Below, one piece after another: positions 52,501-61,500 of a stretch of DNA of 64,000 nucleotides. How positions within the stretch are numbered: the stretch's first letter is position 1; every line of letters begins with the position of its first letter. Origin of the DNA: Mercenaria mercenaria (taxonomy: Eukaryota; Mollusca; Bivalvia; Venerida; Veneridae); the NCBI RefSeq assembly GCF_021730395.1, contig NC_069367.1, positions 12,894,501 through 12,958,500 of the forward strand, in the 5' to 3' direction. Position numbers and translations under genes: made by a program. The notes beneath the pieces are model-generated. The model did no database searches. It saw nothing but the letters and a program-made list of their open reading frames with translations, and was not told the DNA's origin.

Positions 52501-55500
52501 CCCTATTGATTTTGGGGTCACTCCATCAAAGGTCAAGGTCACAGGGGCCTGAACATGGAAAACCATTTCCGATCAATAACTAGAGAACCACTTGACCCAG
52601 AATGTTGAAACTTCATAGGATGATTGGTCATGCAGAGTAGATGACCCCTAACGATTTTGGGGTCACTCTGTGAAAGGTCAAGGTCACAGGGGCCTGAACA
52701 TTGAAAACCATTTCCGGTCAGTAACTTGAGAACCACTTGACCCAGAATGTTGAAACTTCATAGGATGATTGGTCATGCAGAGTAGATGACCCCTAATGAT
52801 TTTAGGGTCACTCTGTTAAAGGTCAAGGCCACAGGGGCCTGAACATGGAAAACCATTTCCAATCAATAACTTGAGAACCTCTCAACCCAGAATGTTGAAA
52901 CTTCATAGGATGATTGAACATGCAGAGTACATGACCCCTATTGATTTTGGGGTCAGTCTATTAAAGGTCAAGGTCACAGTGGCTTGTTCATGTAAAATCA
53001 GTGTTGAAATTTAGCGGGATGATTGGACATGCCAAGTACATGATCCCTATTGCAGCCAACCATCAGTGTCTCTTTGACTTTCGCTCCTGACCCCTGTTGA
53101 CTTCTTGCCTATAGGACTTTGCATTGGGGGAGACATGCACTTTTTTACAAAAGCATTTTCTAGTTGTTACTTGATGTAATATTTTTTTTAAAATGGACAT
53201 ATTTATTTGAAATAGCCATTTTAGCCACTGACCTCAAGATTCTAGACCAACATGATTTAATGATTTTACTGTATTTAGCAATTTGCTGTCTTAGTCACAC
53301 CATTTTGTCTTATTAAAGTTTTTCATGTTTAAATATCTTCAGAACAAAAATTTTCAAACTCATTTATCAGGAAAATTTTGTTTTGTGTCTTTGAAAAGAT
53401 TGATCAATACAAACAGCAGTCAAAGAAAATAAATGGAAGTGGGAAAAGTAAGAATACGTCATCCAGTGAGCAGCCAGTCAGGTGTGGAACCAAGAAACAT
53501 TTGTCATCCAGTGATCTGCCAGTCTGGTGTGGGACTTGGTCACAGTGGAAGCCGGCTATGGCACTTGTACCGTTTTTGGGTGTTCCGGAGGTCCTCAAGG
53601 TGGCTAAACCTGTACAACTAGAGGGAGGAAAGGGTTGTGTGCTGTACTACAGATACCTCATCAGAGAAGACAAACAACATGATTGTTGTGCCGGTAATAC
53701 ACCAACACCTGTAATAACAATCACCTGTAAACAGAGACCACCTGCTCTCTATAAAGATCAAAAGTTGCATTTCTGCTTTAAACATTTTCAGTGTATTATA
53801 AAGTGTGAATAAAAGCTACCTGCACATATAGAACACTTTTTGACTTACCCAAGCCTGGTCTTTATATACAGGTTTGACCGTAGGCATGTTAATTACAGTT
53901 AAATCTGTCTTCAAAGACCACCTTTGTTAAGTCTAATGATAGTCTGTGTTAACAGGTGGTCTGTCTAACAAAGCAGAGGCCGTGTTCATAGTTAATTAGA
54001 AATTGACCTTATGTAGATATTATGATCTCTAGAGATTTTCATTGTGTAGAGATTTTGTAGAGGTGTCATTATGTAGAGGTCATCTTTAGTATAAGTTTGA
54101 CTGCAATCTGAATTAAATGTTGCTTTTGCATTAAGAAATAAATGGTAAGGGTAGATTTCCTGGAAGCACAGAGCACCCCAAACTCATCCTAGAGCCATGC
54201 ATTGCAAAGAAGGCCTGCAAAATAAAAAGAAAGTGTAATGAAAAATAAAGTAAATGGGTGGAAAACATATTTGATGTATCCTGATTCTGGCATGTTAGTA
54301 CTGTAACCATTACCAGCTAGTAATGTTAAAAGTCCTAGTAACATGTGATTGGATTGATCATTTGTTCTGTAAATGCTGTTTGTGTTGTCTTCTGTCGAGA
54401 AATGGTCACTTTTTATCTTAAAAAAAGTTTTGATGTTGAATTGTGTCAAAATGAAAATGAAACACTGTTAAAAAGGAGATATCCAGTCCCAGTATACCAG
54501 ATTTTACTATTACCATTAGAATTTTATTTCCAAGTCATCCTGTTAATGTAACAGATTATGATATTATTTTGTAGGTTTGAGACATGTGACAGAGATACAG
54601 AAGGCAGGACGGGGACTGTATGGATATTTCTGTGACCTATGCAAGTTTACATGCCAGGCACCATCTGTCATACATCAGCATGTATGTGGGTACCAGCATG
54701 TCATCAATTACCTGGTATGATTGTCATTTTCTTTGTATAATTTTGAGACTATACAGTAAACCAGTTAGAGCAGACTGACCAATTATTTGTGAAACATAAG
54801 AAAGTAAAAGGAAAAGAAGGCTATAGACATTGTCACAAGGGGAATACTTCTGTATGTGAAGCTACAAATGGTAAAAGAATGTTGAATACACTAATCAGCC
54901 AGATGTTACAGGTAAGAAAATTTCTCCTCTCTGTTGCCTGCAGCTGCCAGTAGGCTTATATAAGTTTTTTTAGCACCACAAAGAATTTCTATGCACATGT
55001 CTGTTGCGTTAGTCGGTATGTCTGCCTTTCGGTTGAGTGAATGGTTTTTGCTTAATAACTTGAGAACCACTTAACCCGGAACATTCAAACCTGATAGCAT
55101 GATTAGGCTTGTGAAGTATATGACCCCTGTTGTTTTTAGCTCACCTGTCACATAGTGACAAGGTGAGCTTTTGTGATCACCCTTCGTCCGTCGTCCGTCG
55201 TCAGTCCGTGCGTCCGTCAACAATTTCTTGTCTGCACGATAGTGGTTACATTTATGATTTTATTTTAACCAAACTTGCACACAACTTGTATCACCATAAG
55301 AGCTTGGTTCCTTTCTTGAACTGGCCAAATCCCAATATAGGTTCCAGAGTTATGGCCCCTGAAAGGGCCAAAATCAGCTATTTTGACCTTGTCTGCACAA
55401 TAGCAGCTTTATTTATAATTTAATTTTTACCAAACTGGCACACAACTTGTATCACCATAAGATCTTGGTTCCTTACTTGAACTGGTCAGATTCCATGATG

Positions 55501-58500
55501 GGTTCCAGAGTTAATGCCCCTGAAAGGGCCAGAATTAGCTATTTTGACCTTGTCTGCACAATAGCAGCTTCATTTATGATTTTATTTTAACTAAACTTGC
55601 ACACAACTTGTATCACCATATGATCTTGGTTCCTTTCTTGAACTGGCCAGATTCCATTATGGGTTCCAGAGTGATGGCCCCTGAAAGGGCCAGAATTAGC
55701 TATTTTGACCTTGTCTGCACAATAGCAGCTTCATTTATGATTTGAATTTAATCAAACTTGCACAAAACTTGTGTCACCATAAGATCTCGGTTCCTTTCTT
55801 GAACAGGCCAGATCACTTAATGGATTCCAGAGTTATGGCCCCTGAAAGGGCCAAAATTAGCTATTTGACCTTGTCTGCACAATAGCAGCTTCATTTATGA
55901 TTTGATTTTAACCAAACTTGCACAAAACTTGTATCACTACAAGATCTTGGTTCCTTTCTTGAACTGGCCAGATTCCTTCATGGGTTCCAGAGTTATGGCC
56001 CCTTAAAGGTCCAAAATTGGCTATTTTGGCTTTTGCAGCCATATAGAGACTTCATTTATGGTTTTATTTGATACAAACTTCCAAAATATCTTCAACAACA
56101 ACAAATCTTGGATTCCATGACAAATCAGATCCATTCGTAGGTTCCAGAATTATTTTATATCTGATTACCTCCCCTGATTGTAATCAAAATGGATTTATAT
56201 CAGTAAGTACTTACAGGACGTATTGAAATTTCATTATTGTCATTAGTTGGACTGAGCCAATGAGGGTAGATAACTATGGACTGATTTTATGTCAAATTAC
56301 CTCTCTTTATTTATCCCCCCGCCAAAGGCGAAGGGGATATTAGAAATGCTCTCCATGCGTGCGTGCGTGCGTGCGTGCGTGCGTCCGCAACGATCTTTGT
56401 CCGGAGCATAACTCCAAAAGTACTGGAGGGATTTTCTTCAAACTTCGTACACTGATAGAACACATTGGGAGGAAGTGCAGTGTGCAAGAACAATAACTCT
56501 ACCTTGCCTATTTTTTGAGTTATTCCCCTTTATCTTATTTTCTTAAAAAATTTTGTCCGGAGCATAACTCTAAAAGTACTGGAGGGATTTTCTTCAGACT
56601 TCATACACTGATAGAACACATTGGGAGGAAGTGCAGTGTGCAAGAACAATAACTCTACCTTGCCTATTTTTTGAGTTATTCCCCTTTATCTTATTTTCTT
56701 AAAAAATTTTGTCCGGAGCATAACTCCAAAAGTACTGGAGGGATTTTCTTCAAACTTCATACACTGATAGAACACATTGGGTGGAAGTGCAGTGTGCAAG
56801 AACAATAACTCTACCTTGCCTATTTTTTGAGTTATTCCCCTTTATCATATTTTCTTTAAAAAAATTGTCCGGAGCATTTCCTCTTCATGCATAGAGGGAT
56901 TTTGATATAACTTGGCACAAATGTTCACCACCACGAGACAGAATGTCATGCGCAAGATCCAGGTCCCTAGGTCTAAGGTCAAGGTCACACTGAGAGGCCA
57001 AAGGTCAGATACAAGAATGACATTGTCTGAAGCATTTCTTCTTCATGCATGGAGGGATTTTGATGTAACTTGGCACAATTATACACCATCATGAGACGAA
57101 GTGTCATGTGCAGTTCCCTTCTTTAGAATTACCTCCCTTTGTTGTTACTTTAAATAGCTTTTATTGTAACTTTTTCATTACTAGTCGTAGGGAAAAATCG
57201 AGACAACTTTTCTGTAGTACAACATGCATGCTACATCCAATTTTGAAGTGTATTTTGACCAATCTCTACCTGGTAAAGATTTTTTTGTGGACTTGCAATT
57301 TTTTTTTTTTTTTTTTTTTTTAAGATTAACTCCCCTTAGTTGTTACTATAAATAACTTATATTGTAACTTTTTTATAATTGACCATAGGGAAAAAACAAG
57401 ACCACTTTTCTGTGGTACAACATGGATGTTACTTTCCAAATTTACGTGTATTTTAAGATATCTACCTGGTAAGGAGTTTTTTGTGGACTTAGAAAAACAA
57501 AAGACTTACAATGATTACTAAACAACCACAAAATTAAAATTCCATTTGCAAATACAGCTGCTAGACTAAAGAAATTTGCTGTGACGGGCATATATTGTGA
57601 CATTCTGGCACTCGTGTTCCCTGTTAGCTTTCCATTCCTTCTTTTTACAGTAGCCATATAGAAAACATCATAGCTATACTGTTCATGAAAATTAATAAAA
57701 TTTAGCAGTAAACCACCTCACCACTGACTTATTCTTTCTTTCACATCTTTAAAACCCCTGATGCGGACCACAACTAAATGGTTCTTCAAAGCTTTCCCCA
57801 AAATTAATACTTTCAGACACTAACTTGCCAGGAACTTTAGCCTTCAATTATAATATGCCCGGCGGGGGGATTGGCCATGTCTAACATGGCTCTTGTTTCA
57901 AATTAAAATGGGTATATCTCCATAACTAATGAAGATACTGATCTGAAATTTCATTTATGTCAACAGATTTATTTGGCAGATGCTTCTTTTGTTAACTTAC
58001 AATCATTTTTTTTTTTTTTAATTAATTCCCTTTTACGTTACTATAAATAGCTTGTTTTAGTAACTTTTTTTATTATTGGCCATAGGGAAAAACCGAGACC
58101 ACTTTTCTGTGATACAACATGGATGGTACCTCCAATTTTTAGGTGTATTTTGACATATTTGTACCTTGTAAGAATTTTTTTTTTCTTTTTGGTTTAATTT
58201 CTTCCCTTAGTTGTTCCTGTCCTTTGGACTTAGATATTTTTTCTGAGGACCTTCTTGTCCTCAAGTGCAATGATAACAGGTGAGCGATATAGGGCCATCA
58301 TGGCCCTCTTGTTTGGGGTTCAATAGATCAAAGGTCTAGGTCACAGGGGCTTTAACCTTGTAAACGGTTTCCACTAGGTTACTTGAGAACCACTGGTCCC
58401 AGTATCTTCCATTAATATATCTTGATTTGGCATATGAAGTAGATGACCCCTTTTGTTTTTGGGGTCAATCAGTAAAAGGTCAAGGCCATAGGGACCTAAA

Positions 58501-61500
58501 CATTAAAAAATATTTCTGCATGGTACCTTCAGATGCATTTGACCCAAAATCTTCAAACTTGATAGGATGATTGGGCTTAAAGTGTGAATGATTAATATTA
58601 AATTACTGTGAAATCTCGTCTTCATGGGGAACTAATTTTCATGGATTTTGTCAGTGAGTTTATCCACGAAATGAAATCCCAAGAAACGAGTGAAATTCCC
58701 ATTAATTAATTAATTCGCAAATTGATATCCCCTTTATGATAGTCTTTTTTGCCCAAATCACGAGATTTCAGTTCAAGAGGTGTATTTTGCAGGAACAAGA
58801 TCATCCGTACATCTATGGTAAAGTTCTGCTAGAATCTGAGGAACAAGTGAAGAAAAAGATGACAGATTTCCATGTGAGGGAACTGAGGCAGACGGAGGGG
58901 CTGGAGGCCATTAATGTAGTCATGGTCAGGTTGAAGGACAAACAACAAGGTAAAAGTATAGCACTTTGGTTGTAGAATTCTTTAATGTGAGGAAGCCATC
59001 CAGCTTGCTTACTGATGGTCTGTGGTTTTACCCAGGTGCCCATCCTTGCCTGAAACAATGAACAAAGAGGCACTTGGGGTCTTCCTCTACCAACAAAATC
59101 TGGAAAGTCATCATATTACCAATCAGTGTGTCAGTGTGATGTTTAACAAACGAACAAAAAATTCCTTGAATCAAATGGGTATTAAAGAAGTTATGTAAAA
59201 AACAGTTAGACAGAGTCATGTTAAAAACAGTAACTGCAGTGTTGGAATTCAACATTGTTGCTTCTAGACAACTGTTAGTTCTTGCATAAGGTTACATTAC
59301 GTTGATCAGAGGTAACAGCTCTATAGTTATGGTATAGCTCAGTTCTTTTCAAATTAAAGTATATTAGCCTTTTATTAACAAGGAGTGAAAACATTGGGAA
59401 TCTTCTTCTTGCACATCTGTTTTGCATATTCAGTTGTTTCTTCAATACATTTGTTTTTGTTTGTCTGACAGGAGATAACATCAAATCAGAAACAGTTGCT
59501 AGAGAAAAGAAACAGTCCAAGTTACCTCAAAATCTGGATAAACATCGTGCTTCCTTACCCAGTTCAGAGTCATCAGAGAAACCCAAAGGATACCAAAAAC
59601 ATGCTGAGGCTACAAGAGGCGACCAGAAACCTGCTCAAAAATATGAAAAGTCTTCCCAGGTACTCAAAAAGCCATCACAGATGCAGCAGAAAGCACAGGT
59701 ACACCAACCATCTTCGAAGGAATTCGGTAAAGCATCAGAAACCATCCAGAAACCTCATAAAAGCCAAACGTCTTCTAAAGCACTCCGAAAACCATCACAA
59801 ATGCAACAAAAGCCATCGCAGGAACATCAGAAATCATCACAGATACATCAGAAATCATCACAGATACATCAGAATCAGAAAACATCACAGATGCAACAAA
59901 AACCATCACAGGTACACCAGGAACAATCACAGGTACAACAAAAACCATCACAGGGACAAGAGAAACCATCACAGGTACACCAGAAACCATCACAGGTACA
60001 ACAGAAATCATCACAGGTATGCCAGAAACAATCACAGGTACAACAAAAACCATCACAGGTACAACAAAAACCATCACAGGCACAACAGAAATCATCACAG
60101 ATATGCCAAAAACTGTCACAGGTACGCCAGAAACCTGAGGTTGGAAAAAAACCAGAGCAGCAACAAAAAGATGTTTTGATACACAAAAATGGACCAGTTT
60201 CTGCATCCCATGTGCGGTGGAAACCAGAATTGGACAACATCAATATTTACAAGTTGTTGAAGATAGAATGTGGTGAAAAACCTGTCATTGGTAAGCACAT
60301 GTTGCTATGTTCAAAATACACAATAAAATTTTAACATTTAACAATATTTCAGTTGCTTGACTATTTGAAGAATAGGTGGACGTATTGCACTCTCCTATTT
60401 GTCGGTGTCCGAATCAGTGTCACAGTTTTATTAATTACTGTTAAATCATTAATATTCATGGGGGACTAATTTTCGTGGTTGAGTCAATCCACGAAATTTA
60501 ATCCTAACGAACAAGTAAAATTCCCATTCATTTCATGTTCAAAAGTTGAAATCCACCAATTCATATCCCTACAAAATTGCTGTTTTGACCAAAACCACAA
60601 AATTTCATGCCCATGAAATTTAATGATTTTACAGTATTTGTGTGTAAGCTTTTATCTCAGTAAATCACCTTTTGGAAATGGATTGAAAGTTCACTTACTT
60701 ATTTATTGTGATGAACTGACTTACAGTGCACGGGTTCCATATTTTGCTTCTTTACAAAATTATGCCCCTTTTCAATGTAGCAATTTCTGGTTAAGTTTTT
60801 CTATATAAGATCGTATTTCAGTACCTACTAATGGGAATGGATTTAAACTTTATACACTTGTTCACTTTGATGATCTGACATGCAGTGCACAGGTTCTAAA
60901 ACTGTTTTGGATGTTTAAAAATCTGACTGGTATTCATTCAATTAACTTTAATGACAAGGCTGTTGAATAGTCGAGCATTGCTGTTCTCCTTCGACTTGTT
61001 TCAAACATGTTATGTAATAAAAAGTTCGTAACTTTATATACAATAAGATACTGATCATAAGGAGATATAAAGCAAAATGTTTGACCAGTGTTTCGAGTGA
61101 TCCAACACTAGAAAATATAAAGAAAACTGCCAGGGAATGCAAGAATTAAGTAAGACTGGATGCTCTAGTAATCAGTGCATGTGTGAGTGCTGTTTCACTG
61201 TAGTTTAATGATGTTGCAGCAATACTGGATTATTTATAATTTCTCTTGCAGGTTTGCAGTATATACATGAAACAATAGACAAGTCCTCGGAGGATCCTAT
61301 ATCATATCAATGTAAACTTTGCTGTTTGACCTTCACCATAGCAACCATATGTAAACATCTGACAAGTTTTGTGCACAGATTCAAGTATTTGGTACGAATG
61401 TTTAGCTCACTTTTCCAAATATTTGTTTTTAGTGGAATATCCTTGTCAGAAACCACTGGCCCAACTGGAAACTAATTTTACTGATATTTGCCTTTGGATA

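Noticed and set aside
53371-53398. Exon 7 starting at the AG of 53,369-53,370
   Set aside because: With phase 0 from exon 6 it gives an in-frame stop within eight codons; the AG at 53,397-53,398 keeps the frame open.
59496-60179. Plus-strand 227-codon frame rich in His, Asn and Arg
   Set aside because: The +1 frame of the same minisatellite. The spliced frame that joins fingers 2 and 3 uses the other frame.
59775-60243. Minus-strand frames of 122-143 codons, Val/Pro/Met-rich or Cys/Asp-rich
   Set aside because: Shadows of the coding 21-bp minisatellite in exon 10 of the plus-strand gene.
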